Source of the DNA: Bidens hawaiensis
Taxonomy: Eukaryota > Streptophyta > Magnoliopsida > Asterales > Asteraceae
DNA length: 64,000 nucleotides
NCBI GenBank assembly: GCA_021521415.1
Contig: JAIQDT010000302.1
Span: 1-64,000 of the forward strand
Direction: 5' to 3'
Shown: positions 23,165 to 35,603 of the stretch, piece by piece
How positions within the stretch are numbered: position 1 is the first letter of the stretch
Layout: the number at the start of each line of letters is the position of its first letter
Position numbers and translations under genes: made by a program
Notes under the pieces: generated by a model
What the model was told of the DNA's origin: nothing
Database searches by the model: none
Seen by the model: the letters and a program-made list of their open reading frames with translations, nothing else

Positions 23165-25179
23165 TGTCACACCCCAACTTAAGGCCTAGGAGTGTGACCA
23201 ATAGTTGGTACCTGTTTTGTAAATGTATCAGAGTTTTGGGTTAATTTTAGCGGAAGACTTAGTGGTTTAATATAATATTAATTTATATTGAAAATTTACT
23301 TGGGAATTAAATACCCAAGTTGAAGGTTTACAAAATATTGTTATTTAATAATACAAGGATTTGTAAATCAAAAACTGAGCTATCAAGTAAGCAGACTTCT
23401 ATCTCCGGGATGACTCTAATCCTTGTATCTAGTAATCATCAAACTTAGTTACCTGCAAGTGGGATTAAAATACGTCAGCTATGTTCTGGTGAATCGTTAT
23501 AACTCTAAAAATAATTAGATAACAATCATAATAGAAATATAGTTTTCTTGATAAGCTCAGCAAATATATTGCTATACCTGGTATATGTAACACTGCCCTA
23601 AACACACAAGTCTCCAAGCCACGTAGCCCATACCGGAGAACTATATATGACCACTTAGCTGAAACCACGTAGCCTTTGACTGTTTAGGCTTAACGGTTAT
23701 GTTTGGATCCAGACACATGTGTATTCGGTCTAAGTTGTTTTATTCTCTAATTTGTATTACATTGTTTAGAGATCACGTAATCTCTTGCAAATATTTGACT
23801 GGCTCTATAAGGAAAACAACATGTCTATCTTATAGAGTATAAATATGTTTTGACTGTTTTTAAAGGTTTAACGTATTCACCTGTACGGTCGGTGTGATTG
23901 TTAGATAAACCTCCTTGATTGTAAATGATTGTCAACCTATAACAAATAGGTTTGAATGAACACCTTGTTGGTGTGTTTTGTTTAGACTGCAGACCATAAG
24001 TCTGGTTTTAACCTTGTTTAGGTTTGTGAATGTTTAAAAATCATGATTGTATTTTGTGTGACATTTGGATATAGCATGTTTTAGCCTAATAGAGTCTATC
24101 ACGTTGGTAAACTTCTCCAGGTAAGTAAACGGGTCCTGCGGTAGATTGGAATTTGTACGAATTACTTACCTTAGGCAAGAAGAGTCTACAAATGATATCT
24201 GTCACACCCCAACCTACGACGGAACATACCGGGGCGTGACATAATTTGTATCATATCTCAAAGACACTAATAATGATAATAAGTGTCTATATCTAAATTT
24301 ATTTATTCTCAACAATCGTACACAAATAATTCAAATGAAAAAGAATTTAATACAACATTTAAACTTTATAAATTTTAACCTAAAGTCTAAGTCTATGTCT
24401 TCACTTCAAATAACTTCTTATAACAACCTGCATTATGCGTTAAAATAATTTGTCAACACATGTTGAGCGAGTAACCACGGTTTAGGGTAAATATAAAATA
24501 ATAATAATGAGAAATAAGCAATTCCTTGCGTATGGGAATACCACCAATTAATTTTAACAAGTATAAGTATCTTTTCGATCATGCTACTAGAATACAGACA
24601 TGTCTACTCGGACAAATTCGCAACCAATAAAAACATAAAATAAAAAGAAACAAATGTGCCTTTTCGAACATGCAACTAGATTTCGGACATGCCGACTCGG
24701 ACGGCGTATGATCATACTATGAGGATGAGGATGAGATACCAACCAAACATAAAACAGGAAACACATAATTCATATAGCAATCAATAATCAATTGAGCAAT
24801 ACCACAAGCACGCAATTAATGGAATTGGTTTGAGTATAATAATATAATAATTAATTTCTAATGCGCAAAATGCCCCCAAAATAAAATAGAGAAAAAGGGG
24901 ATGTGATTACTCACCTCGATAAATTAGATAGTTAGGTTGCAAGTAATGTAGTTGATGGAAAAGCGACAAACAATCTCATGAGATTATCCTAAATGTTTAA
25001 ATGAGTACTAGTTAGATAAACTTGAAGTGTTCAACGAGTTCTAGAATTAGTAGAGATTTAGAGATTCTACAACCTTTTCGTTTAAACTTTACGTAGATCA
25101 TTTTTAGAAAAGAACACGGAATAAAATATCGTAATCATCTATTTTTAAAAGAACCTTGATTTCCATTTATTAACTTTTA

Positions 25180-25182
<3 letters not shown>

Positions 25183-25238
<56 letters not shown>
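25183..25238. repeat. (AT)n microsatellite
   Basis: An AT run that is also the insertion site of the TIR element that follows. TATATATA resumes on its other side at 25966. Confidence 0.95.
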
Positions 25239-25241
<3 letters not shown>

Positions 25242-25965
25242 GTGGATTCTAGTGAAAACTCCTCTTAAAGATAAAACTTAAAAACTCCTAAAAAACTTCT
25301 AAAAAACTATTTTTAACTTTTTTTAAAAAATTTTTTGAAGTTTCTTTTTTTTCCATTATTCTTATATGTTGTTATTGATTCAAAAAAAAAAGAAAAAAAA
25401 AGAACCCTTGTCGGTAACCTCGTCGGTATAGTGCGCATGTGTAATAGTGTGCATTGCGTATATGCAAAAGCGTTTGTATTGCATATAATACAACACTATT
25501 GCACATATTTGATACACACTATTGTATATATGCAATATAAGATTAATACACACATCGAATACACATTAGTACATATGTGTAATACAACATTAACGCACAT
25601 GTGCACCACATCGACTTTTATTTTATTATTATTTTTTTTCCATGTAATACAACACTACTACTCATATACAATACACAAATATTGAATATATGCAATAAAA
25701 CACTATTAAACTCAAAAATACATAGTAATACACATGTGTAATACAACGGTATCGCACAGTAACACGTATGTGTATTAGAGCGGTTTTTTTTATTTTATTT
25801 TATTTTATTTTATTTTTTTATATTTTTCGAGTGAAATATAAGAAAATATAAGAATAATGGCTAAAACAGAATTTTGAAAATATTTTTTTATTTTTAGTTA
25901 AAACTAATTCTTTAGGAGTTTTTAAGTTTTCTTTTTAAAGGTGAGTTTTCTCTTGATAATCTCCC
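25239..25965. mobile_element. MITE-like element with about 50-bp terminal inverted repeats
   Basis: The start (GGGGTGGATTCTAGTGAAAA) and the reverse complement of the end (GGGAGATTATCAAGAGAAAA) pair over about 50 bp, including AAAACTTAAAAACTCCTAAA. The interior is made of AATACA/TGTATT words. It is bordered on both sides by TA repeats, so a TA-type target is likely. It has no transposase, and its superfamily cannot be fixed from this copy alone. Confidence 0.75.
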
Positions 25966-27674
25966 TATATATATATGTCACTAGAAGTATAACTTTTATA
26001 ACAGAGTCAACTAATGATTTAATAATAATAATAATAATAATAATAATTGTAATAATAATAAAAATAAAAATTTCTTTAGTTTGTAAGTATGTTATTTATG
26101 AAAAAGAAATTATACGATAGCCTCCAGATTAATTTAATATTTAAATAATGAGAAATAAAAAAGAATAAATAATAATAATAATAAATAAAATGGAGTATAT
26201 AGATCATGAAGTGAAAGAATACATAGAAACCAGTTTCATCTTCTTCTTTCAAACCTTCTGTTTGTTTATTTATTTTTCAAAAAAAAAAACACAATTCGAC
26301 TACATTAGTTAATAACTAGATTAGGATGAAAATTAGGAAATTTATTCGGGAAATAAAAATGGAGAGACTGGTATACTTATTACCTTAAACTGTGTTTGAA
26401 TTGAGAGTTGACGAAGGTTGGTCGGAGTTCTAACGGCGGCGGCGAAGACTAATATCGATGCCGAGGTGTTTGATTGTGCGCGGGATAGAATTCATTGACT
26501 AGGGTGTGCTTGAAAACAAGGGAATTCGTTTACTTTTATAAGGTCAAAACACGATTCATAAATTAGTAAATCCCGTAATTTTCGCCGGGTTAGTTGGAGC
26601 TAATAACGCGAAATTTAAGTCCCAAAACGCGTGCGACATTTTCGGTTTGCAATTACGAGTCAGACGGCTTAATTACTTTGTTGATCCGGTCATTAACTTG
26701 GTAGTTAATATTTGCCGTAAAATCCGCAACGGTGTCCGAGATTATCGCCGGAAAAACAACACGAAGTGGACGATAGTTTTTGTTTAAAAGAAAATATAAA
26801 TAATCCCCATAAACTTTGAAAACATTTCTAAAACAAACCCAAACTTTATTTTCTAAATTAGCCCCTCTAACTTTTATAAAACTAGACTAAGAACTATTTT
26901 AAAATTTGTTCAATTATTTGATTTACCCTCTTTTTTTTATAATCTATAATTAACTTTAACGAATGTTAACGAACTAGGTGACTTGATACAAAGGTAATAA
27001 ATAAAAAATAATAAAACAAATCAGCAATGTTACACATATGATACTTTTTAGTATCCGTTAATGATTAACGAAGGTACGAGCGACGCACAATGAAATAAAT
27101 AAAATAAGTCAAAATAAAAATTCATCATTTTATTTAATACCGGAGATCCAAATAATTATAATAACAATAACAAGAAAAGTAAAAATTTTAATGGGCCGGG
27201 TTTCGGGTTTAAAAATTAATGAATGTTGCAATATCCCCCTTCCAGTTACTACATGCCCGTCAAAATATAATTTTGTATAACATTACTTCTTATTAAAGTA
27301 ACGTTTATTGAAAATCGTTTGAAAGTGCTTTTGAAAATCATTTCAAGGTTAAAGACCATAGTCTTGACTCAGTCTAAGCTATCTATAATATGATCGAAAT
27401 AACTTAAACTTAGATCCTACCTTAGTGAGTGCTTGCAATACTTATGTTAAGGCAGAATGACTGTTAGACTGGCAGAACTTCGTTTACGACTCGCTTATCC
27501 TGACCTACAGAATATCAGAGCTTCGTTACTTGCACGTTTCACGAGAAAACTAGACCTCGGAACTTCACGGCACTCGAGCACGAACTCCAATGCTAAGTGT
27601 GTGTTTGTGATGGTGAAAGTGGGATGAATGGGGTTCAAACCCGTAGCCCCCTTTTATAAGCAAAGTTTGGGGGA

Positions 27675-27925
27675 CCTTCGCGTTGCGCTACGCCCTTTTT
27701 CCTTAGGCCATCGTGTAGCGCGACGCCGCAATTTGTAAGGTAATGCCACGTGTGGACACGTGGTTGGCCACGTAGCACTGGTTTCTTAACCTGGTCATCG
27801 CGTAACGCAATGCCCCTTGCTCTGGGACCGTCGCGTAGCGCGGCGCCTCTTTTTTCTGATTTCTTGGGAAACTGCATCGCGTAGCGCAATGATCCCGTGT
27901 CTCTGCCCATCGCGTAGCGCGATGG
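27675..27925. repeat. Six CATCGCGTAGCGCGATG-like palindromes in the Tekay 3' LTR
   Basis: Six copies of a 17-bp palindrome spaced 30-60 bp apart, in the same order as in the other LTR. Several carry C to T or G to A changes. Confidence 0.85.
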
Positions 27926-28020
27926 GTCTTGAAAATCAAAATTTTCATTTTGAACCCCCCTAAGTTTCAGAATCGTCATTTTTAGCCCAAAATTGAACAG
28001 GGTATTCTCAAGATGTTACA

Positions 28021-28036
28021 TCCTTCCCACCTTTTG
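28021..28036 (-). other. Polypurine tract of the Tekay element
   Basis: On the minus strand CAAAAGGTGGGAAGGA abuts the 3' LTR start TGTAACATC, as expected for plus-strand priming. Confidence 0.8.
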
Positions 28037-28542
28037 AATAATATCGTCCTCGAGATTTATTGAAATAGATGTGGGTATTTTCTTTTCATTTCTGACTCAA
28101 GTTCCCATGTATACTCGGGTCAACGTCTTGAATCCCAACGGACCTTTACTAACTTTAGTCGTTTGCGTTTAAGAAACTTAATCATGCTATCTTCAATTTG
28201 AATTGGTTGCTCCACGAATTTAAGTTTTTCGTTAACTTCAACATCTTTTAACGGCATTGCAAGGGTTTCATCAGCTAAACACTTGCGTAAATTTGACACA
28301 TGAAACACATCATGAATGCCACTCATTTCATCAAGCAACTCTAATCGATATGCAACAGGTCCTATTCTTTCAAGTATTTTGAATGGTCTAACAAAGTGCG
28401 GACTCAATTTTCCTTTCTTCCCAAATCGTACTACACCTTTCCAAGGTGATACTTTAAGTAGTACTCTATCTCCTACTTGAAATTCTAACGGTTCGCGGCG
28501 AACATCAGTGTAACTCTTTTGTCTATCTCTTGCCGCCTTCAA
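28037..28542 (-). pseudogene. Integrase C-terminus and chromodomain (Tekay element)
   Basis: It begins with the GPF/Y-type module (RQKSYTD, FQVGDRVLLKVSPWKG, LSPHFVRPFKI, VFHVSNLRKC) and ends in a chromodomain-like block (LVKVRWDSRR followed by PEYTWELE). Chromodomains of chromoviruses direct integration to marked chromatin. A TGA near 28120 replaces the Gly codon expected after WDSRR, so the last residues are cut off. Confidence 0.88.
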
Positions 28543-29483
28543 TCATTCTCGTATCTGGATTACTTGATCAGTGGTCCTTTGAATGATTTCAGGACCTGAC
28601 AACTGGTTATCCCCTGTTTCTAACCAACATACAGGTGTTCTACATTTCCGTCCATATAATGCTTCAAATGGTGCCATTTGGATACTCGTATGATAACTAT
28701 TGTTGTATGAAAATTCCATTAGCGGTAAATGAGTATCCCAACTTCCTCCTAAATCAATCATACATGCACGAAGCATATCTTCTAACGTCTGGATAGTGCG
28801 TTCACTTTGACCATCTGTTTGTGGGTGATACGCAGTACTTAAATTCAATTGCGTTCCCATAGCCCTTTGAAAAGTTGCCCAAAATTTTGAAGTGAAACGA
28901 CTATTTCTATCGGAAATGATAGATAACGGCACACCATGCAAAGATACAATATTTTCAACATATAATCGTGCCAATTTATCCATGCTATAAGATTCTTGTA
29001 TTGGGATGAAATGAGCTGATTTCGTCAATCTGTCTATGATAACCCAGATCGCATCATTTTTTGTCAAGCAGTTTTTGGTAATTTCATAATAAAATCCATA
29101 GTTATCATATCCCATTTCCAATCGGGATTTCAGTCTGCTGTGATAATCCCAACGGCTTCTGGTGTTCAGCTTTTACTTTTGAACACGTTAAACACTTGGC
29201 AACATATATGGCAATGTCCTTTTTCATGCCAATCCAAATAATCATTTTTCAAATTATGATACATCTTATCACTTCCCGGATGCATCATATATTTTGACTT
29301 ATGGGCTTCTTCAAGAATCTTAGTTCTTAACTCTCCAACCATAGGTACCCAGATTCTCGTTCCTAGTTTGAGTATTTCATCATTGTCCTTAACTAATTGA
29401 TCAATCGTTCCATTCTCTTTTTCAGCTTTAATGTTTTCTTCTTCTAGTGCCAACTTTTGAGCTTCGTTAATTTTATTGATCAA
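28543..29483 (-). pseudogene. Integrase zinc finger and catalytic core (Tekay element)
   Basis: The zinc finger is in 29166-29483 ([12 protein letters not shown], then CHICCQVF) and the rve core in 28543-29121. Catalytic residues are visible: D in [13 protein letters not shown] in [11 protein letters not shown], and E in the [15 protein letters not shown] helix. Integrase inserts the element cDNA into chromosomes. The finger and the core are in different frames, with a break near 29125-29165. Confidence 0.9.
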
Positions 29484-29499
29484 ATATACTTAAAGTTCT

Positions 29500-30265
29500 A
29501 ATCTAAGGGCTCGAACACGTTTAGGTTTGTCATGTTCTTTCCTACTCAACGCATCTTCCACAACGTTAGCTTTTCCTTCATGATATATGATTTCACAGTC
29601 ATAGTCATTCAAAGTTTCCATCCAACGCCTTTGTCTCATATTTAATTCCTTCTAATCAAAAATATGCTTCAAACTCTTGTGATCAGTATATATGGTGAAC
29701 TTAACACCATACAAATAATGTCTCCATATCTTTAATGCAAAAATTATTGCACCCAATTCCAAATCATGTGTAGTGTAATTCTTTTCATGGACCTTCAGTT
29801 GTCTTGAAGCATATGCAATGACTTTCTTTCCTTGCATCAAAACACATCCCATACCCGTGTGCGATGCATCACAGTATATAGCAAAGTCATTCTGACCTTC
29901 TGGCAAAGCAAAGATTGGCGCATTTGTTAATTTCTTTTTTAATGTCTCAAATGCTTCTTCTTGCTTTGGTCCCCATTCAAACTTTACCGACTTTCGAGTA
30001 AGTGATGTTAGCGGGACAGCTACTATTGAAAAATTTTGGATAAACCTTCGATAATATCCAGCTAGACCTAGAAAACTTCTTACTTGAGTTAGTGTCTTTG
30101 GTTTTTCCCATTTGGTTATGGCTTCTATCTAAGCGAGATCGACTTGAATTCCTTTTGCATTTACAATATGACCAAGGAATTGAACTTCCGGTAACCAAAA
30201 TTCACACTTCAAGAATTTGGCATATAACTTTTCTCTTCTCAAAGTTTCCAACATAACTCTCAGAT
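29500..30265 (-). pseudogene. RNase H and connection region (Tekay element)
   Basis: The RNase H catalytic pattern is present in 29652-29906: [19 protein letters not shown] and YTDHKSL supply the D, E and D residues that cut RNA in RNA-DNA hybrids. A stop follows HIFD at 29652. Upstream (29977-30198) the frame is broken by stops. Confidence 0.85.
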
Positions 30266-31020
30266 GAACTCAATGATCTTCTTCCGATTTGGAATATATA
30301 AGAATATCATCAATGAACACAATAACAAATTTATCAAGATATGGCTTTCAAATTTGGTTCATCATATCCATGAATGCTGCCGAAGCATTAGTGAGTCCGA
30401 AAGGCATAACGGTAAACTCATAATGCCCATACCTTGTGTTGAATGTTGTTTTTGGTATATCTTCTTCTTGGACCTTCAATTGATGATACCAAGATCTGAG
30501 ATCAATTTTTGAAAAATAACTTGCACCTTGAAGATGATCAAACAGATCGTCGATTATTGGAAGCGGATATCTATTCTTAATTGTGACTTTGTTCAGCTCC
30601 CGATAGTCGATACACATCCTCATCGAACCATCCTTCTTTTTAACAAACAAGATCGGAGCTCCCCACGGTGAAGAACTCGGTCTTATAAATCCTTTCTCTA
30701 ACAGTTCATCAACTGTTTCTTTAATTCCTTCATCTCAGTAGGTGCTAGTCTATAAGGAGATTTGGCTATCGGTGAGATTCTCGGCATTAAAACAATCTTA
30801 AACTCTACTGCTCTGTCTGGTGGGATTCCTGGTAACTCATCAGGAAAGACATCTTTGAATTCCGAGACAACTGGTACTTCATCCATCCTCTTTGGTTCAG
30901 GAGTTTTTGTTACAAAAGCCATGAAAGCAAGACATCCTTTACCTAAACATCGGCTTGCTTTAATCTTTGAAATTATTCCCACTTTTCCCGCTTCTTTGTC
31001 TCCAATTATACGCACAACCT
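30266..31020 (-). pseudogene. Reverse transcriptase (Tekay element)
   Basis: RT blocks appear in order: IPPDRAVEFKIVLMP and [17 protein letters not shown] (30698-30950), [14 protein letters not shown] and [16 protein letters not shown] (30348-30650), then the active site FIDDILIYSK near 30300 (FIDD instead of YVDD, normal in this group). The frame shifts near 30690. A TGA just past the active site (about 30268) is a likely TGG to TGA change. Confidence 0.9.
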
Positions 31021-31119
31021 TATTATTTGGTGTTCGAATCTCTATGGCCTTATCATTACATAAGATGCGGGCTTAGTTTGTTAATAAGCAATCCATAACT
31101 AAAACTACATCGAATCCAG

Positions 31120-31401
31120 CTAAGGCATAGGTAATAGTTGTACAGGTATTTCATGACTGGCTAAGGAAATTGTCGCATCACTTAATGCCTCAGTTATCCT
31201 AATCAATTCACCATTGACAGTTTGAACTTCAAAATGACTATCTAATTTAACTAAAGGTGCATTTAATAGACTACAGAATTTATAATCTATGAAACTTTGA
31301 TTAGCGCCTGAGTCAAATAATACTCTTGCATAAACATTATTGATAGAAAAGGTACCGGTAATCACGTCCGGTATATCTGCTGGCTTCTGCGTGTCGAGCA
31401 T
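31120..31401 (-). pseudogene. Aspartic protease (Tekay element)
   Basis: A 93-residue frame with the catalytic VLFDSGANQSFI motif and conserved flanks (ITGTFSINNVYA before, ELIRITEAL after), as in gypsy retroviral-type proteases. It processes the polyprotein. A break separates it from the RT frame near 31075. Confidence 0.88.
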
Positions 31402-31423
31402 GAAAACTCGAGCATTTCCTTTT

Positions 31424-33611
31424 CTAACCTCGGTTCTTGCACCACTTCCACTTGCACCAGCTGTAGTGATTACTGGCTTCTTCTTCGGGCACTAAAATGC
31501 TCCTTTTCTCCACAATCAAAACATACCACGGTTTTTCTTTTGCAATCTGCTTCAACATGACCAAGCTTCTTACAAAAATTACAAGTGACAAGATTGGCTG
31601 GTCGTAGACATTTTCCATAGTGCCTCCTACCACATGACTTACAAATCGGACGTGTATACATAAACGTCCCTTCTTTCTTCTTTTCAACCTTTCTTGCCTT
31701 TCCACCGATAGGCTATTTCTCCTCAACCTTCTTTCTCTCATCACGATTACGAATCATACCATCCATCAAACATCCAGCTAACTCCATTGCTGACTCAATT
31801 GTCGCAGGCATGTAAGAACGAACTAAATCACAGATTTCGATTGGTAACCCGTAAATGTATCTAGTCACTTTGTTGAACTCGGGGGTGACTAGATGCGGTA
31901 CAATTCGAAAATACTCCAAAACTTAGTATTATACTCTTTCAAATTTGTTCCAACAACATGAAGATTCCATAACTTTATTTAAATTTGGTCGATTTCGTTG
32001 TTCGGGCAAAACCTTTACAAAACTATTTCCTTAAATACCTTCCATTCCAGATTATACAAATTCTCTCTACCCTTAACTTCAATAAGGGTATTCCACCATT
32101 CTAGGGCCTCTCCTTTAAACATCTGGGAGGTATACTGAATTTTCTCCATTTCAGAACACTTGCTAATAATTACAATCGATTCCATTTCCTCCAGTCATCG
32201 GAGGGTTACAATTGCTCCCTTATCCCCATAAAATTCTTTAGGACTGTAAACTTTGAAAATCTTAAAATCACAACCTTCTTGAATTTTTAACTTCGTTGTT
32301 TTATTGGGTAGCTCGTTTTTAGCAGTCGAGCTATTAACACTTTCCTCTTTTTCTTTCTCATATTTCTTCTTCTCAGTTTCTTTCCTTTCAGATTCTTTCT
32401 TTTCGGATTCTTTCTTCTCAGATTCTTTCCTTGTATCTCGTTTAGATTGGACAGTTTCATTTCGACTCTGACTTGGTTGTTTAGAATGAGAAGCACTTTT
32501 GCTTGGATTGTTTTTCATCATTTCTACAAGCGGATTAACAGCTTCTTTTATTAAGTCGCGAATATCACATACATACTCAGAAGGTATTGCTCTTATATTC
32601 TCTTCAACTATCTTTTCTTTACTGTTTTGGACAGTTGCATTTTCATCAATTTGATCTTTTCCAGACATTCTGTAATCAAATAATACAATATCTTCGAAAA
32701 CAGAAGTACAACGTTTCCATTTCACTTTGATTATGATACATGAGAAAGGAAATACAACAACAGTGTTACATAACAACTTATTCTAGTCTTTAACCCACTT
32801 TTTGACAAGATTCTTCATCTTATCACACTTCTTTATTATTTTCTTCCCTATTTTCTTTTTGTTCACCCTTTCATTTCTAAGTTCATCCATCAACGCGTTA
32901 GGCGGATTTGGATAACCGGTGGGTGCTGATGCAACAGGGAATAGATATGCATTTTCCCTGGGGTATAAGTGTGGGTTGGCTACAGAAGCATGCATTTCCT
33001 TGTCAAGGATGTTATTGGTGTAGAATTCCTCTATTAAACGACCCTCTTCTCTTATTGCATTAGCTTGTTCAGAGATAGTTGGAATCGGGCCTACATAGGG
33101 TGGAAATTGGCGATTATCTTGTTCGTCTTCTTCTTCCTCCTCGGGTTCAGAGGAATCATCGATTGGAAATTGGGGTTATGCTGGGATGCGGTGACTGGGT
33201 TCTGCAATGATTTGGGAATTCGGGGGTGGAATTCCAAAATGCCATCTATTCTGATCTGAATGGCAATTCATCCAACGATGAATCCGAGCTGATCTCTTAA
33301 ATGTACCTACTTTGAACTTCTACTTCTTCTGATGGATAATATTGGGGAATTTCCAACGGGTGATATTGGGGAATGTGTTCTGCTGTGTCATCTGATATCT
33401 CTATTGGCATTTGTTGACTGCCTGGTAGGTATACTGATTGAGTTCTGTACGGTAAGTTTGGAACTATCGGCTGCTCCCGGCCGAAGAAATAGGTACAATA
33501 ACTGTCATTGTTGCTGCTGGCCATATCTGGTGGATCAGGAATAGGTGTGGGGTTAGATCTCCTAGCAACTCGATACCTATAGCCAAGATAGTTAACATAC
33601 AACATCTGCAC
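31424..33611 (-). pseudogene. Gag with Lys/Glu-rich linker and zinc knuckles (Tekay element)
   Basis: The region is spread over several frames: an N-terminal part at 33297-33611, a charged repeat of S-E-K-K-E type (32330-32440), the start of the gag domain (FKIFKVYSPKEFYGDKGA, about 32200-32280), a middle block at 31713-31919 (VTPEFNKVTRYIYGLPIEI) and three zinc knuckles at 31470-31661 (CKSCGRRHYGKC, CNFCKKLGHVEADC, and CFDCGEKEHF lacking its last Cys). At least five breaks are present. The middle of the gag domain (31920-32190) has no open frame. Confidence 0.85.
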
Positions 33612-33754
33612 TTAATTAGTCTCAGGGATAGAAAACATTACCAATCCTATCTTATCCCTACATAATGACATTAATAATAATAATGATGATGATGAAAATA
33701 TTAAGGTTAAAGCTTACGTACTATTATCATAATACTTAGTTCGCTAAAACCGAT

Positions 33755-33767
33755 GGCTCTGATACCA
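33755..33767 (-). other. Primer-binding site, initiator tRNA-Met (Tekay element)
   Basis: TGGTATCAGAGCC on the minus strand, 3 bp inside the 5' LTR edge, is complementary to the 3' end of plant initiator tRNA-Met over 13 bases. Confidence 0.92.
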
Positions 33768-33770
33768 ACC

Positions 33771-35598
33771 TGTCACACCCCAACTTAGGGCCTAGGAGTA
33801 TGACCAATAGTTGGCAGCTGTTTTGTAAATGTATTAGAGTTTTGGGTTAATTTTAGCGGAAGACTTAGTGGTTTAATATAATATTAATTTATATTGAAAA
33901 TTTACTTGGGAATTAAATACCCAAGTTGAAGGTTTACAAAATATTGTTATTTAATATTACAAGGATTTGTAAATCAAAAATTGAGCCATCAAGTAAGCAG
34001 ACTTCTATCTCCGGGATGACTCTAATCCTTGTATTTAGTAATCATCAAACTTAGTTACCTGCAAGTGGGATTAAAATACGTCAGCTATGTGCTGGTGAAT
34101 CGTTATAACTCTAAAAATATTTAGATAACAATCATAATACAAGTATAGTTTTCTTGACAAGCTCAGCAGATATATTGCTATACCTGGTATATGTAACACT
34201 GCCCTACACACACACAAGTCTCCGAGCCACGTAGCCCATACCGGAGAACTATATATGACCATTTAGCCCGCGGCCAAGTAGCCTTTGACTGTTTAGGCTT
34301 AAGGGTTATGTTTGGATCCAGACACATGTGTATTCGGTCTGAGTTGTTTTATTCTCTAATTTGTATTACAATGTTTTAGAGATCACGTAATCTCATGCAA
34401 ATATTTGACTGACTCTATAAGGCAAACAACATGTCTATCTTATAGAGTATAAATATGTTTTGACTGTTTGTAAAGGTTTAATGTATTCACCTGTACGGTC
34501 GGTGTGATTGTCAGATAAACCTCCTTGATTGTAAATGATTGTCAACCTATAACAAATAGGTTTGAATGAACACCTTGTTGGTGTGTTTTGTTTACACTGC
34601 AGACCATAAGTCTGGTTTTAACCTTGTTTAGGTTTGTGAATGTTTAAAAATCATGATTGTATTTTGTGTGACGTTTGGATATAGTATGCTTTGGCCTCAT
34701 AAAGTCTTATCACATTGGTAAACTTCTCCAGGTAAGTAAACGGGTCCCGCGGTTGATTGGAATTTGTACGAATTACTTACCTTAGGCAAGAAGAGTCTAC
34801 TAATGATATCCCCCTTCTAGTTACTACATGCCCGTCAAAATATAATTTTGTATAACATTACTTCTTATTGAAGTAACGTTTATTGAAAATCGTTTGTGAA
34901 TGCTTTTGAAAATCATTTCAAGGTTAAAGGCCATAGCCTTGACTGAGTCTAAGCTATCTATAATATGATTGAAATAACTTAAACTTAGATCCTACCTTAG
35001 TGAGTGCTTGCAATACTTATGTTAAGGCAGAATGACTGTTAGACTGGCAGAACTTCGCTTCTAACTCGCTTATCCTGATCTTCAAAATATTAGAGCTTCG
35101 TTACTTGCACGTTTCATGAGAAAACTAGACCTCGGAACTTCACGGCACTCGAGAACGAACTCCAATGCTAAGTGTGTGTTTGTGATGGTGAAAGTGGGAT
35201 GAATGGGGTTCAAACCCGTAGCCCCCTTTTATAGGCAAAGTTTTGGGGACCATCGCGTAGCGCGACGCCCTTTTCCTTAGGCCGTCGCGTAGCGCGACGC
35301 CGCAATTTTTAAGGTAATGCCACGTGTGGACATGTGGTTGGCCACGTGGCACTGGTTTCTTAACCTGGTCATCGCGTAGCGTGATGCCCCCTTGCTTTGA
35401 GACCATCACGTAGCGCGGCGCCCCTTTTTTCTGATTTCTTGGGAAACTGCATCGGGTAGCGCGATGATCCCGTGTCTCTGCCCATCGCGTAGCGCGATGT
35501 CTTGAAAATCAAAATTTTCATTTTGAACCCCCCCCCCCTAAGTTTCAGAATTGTCATTTTTAGCCCAAAATTGAACAGGGTATTCTCGAGATGTTACA
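33771..35598 (-). repeat. 5' LTR of the Tekay element
   Basis: An uninterrupted LTR of 1,828 bp. The hairpin (34082-34094, CAGC-TATGT-GCTG) is 311 bp from the LTR 3' end. Six CGCG palindromes lie at 35250-35500. A run of nine C at about 35527 differs in length from the other copy. Confidence 0.93.
35250..35500. repeat. Six CATCGCGTAGCGCGATG-like palindromes in the Tekay 5' LTR
   Basis: Six copies in the same order as in 27675-27925, with different substitutions. Confidence 0.85.
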
Positions 35599-35603
35599 AA
35601 TAC

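Larger units (their letters stand above)
24200..27230 (-). mobile_element. Solo LTR S4 (gypsy type) inside the Tekay LTR
   Basis: On the plus strand it runs from TGTCACACCCCAACC to ATGTTGCA (the usual TTACA changed to TTGCA), flanked by ATATC (24195-24199 and 27231-27235). Same family as S3. Module 1 is at 24861-24917 and the hairpin CAAC-ACAT-GTTG at 24454-24465. A TIR element at 25239-25965 adds about 0.7 kb. Confidence 0.92.
23165..28020 (-). repeat. 3' LTR of the Tekay element, split by an insertion
   Basis: Two pieces, 23165-24199 and 27236-28020, align with the uninterrupted LTR at 33771-35598. The break is explained by solo LTR S4 and its ATATC duplication. The hairpin at 23476-23488 has lost one stem pair compared with the other LTR. 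Confidence 0.92.
23165..35598 (-). mobile_element. Tekay-type chromodomain Ty3/gypsy element
   Basis: Both LTRs run from TGTCACACCCC to GATGTTACA on the plus strand, and the element is flanked by AATAC (23160-23164 and 35599-35603). The internal region (28021-33770) encodes gag, protease, reverse transcriptase, RNase H, integrase and a chromodomain on the minus strand, the order of chromoviruses. The PBS is perfect and a polypurine tract is present. The 3' LTR was later opened by a solo LTR. Stops and frameshifts occur throughout, so it is inactive. Confidence 0.93.

Noticed and set aside
25335..25685. A 116-codon plus-strand frame
   Set aside because: Lies inside the MITE-like element and is made of the AATACA words.
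27635..27979. Minus-strand frames with repeated RYAM/RDG words (also at 35140-35557)
   Set aside because: Translations of the CGCG palindromes in the Tekay LTRs, not proteins.
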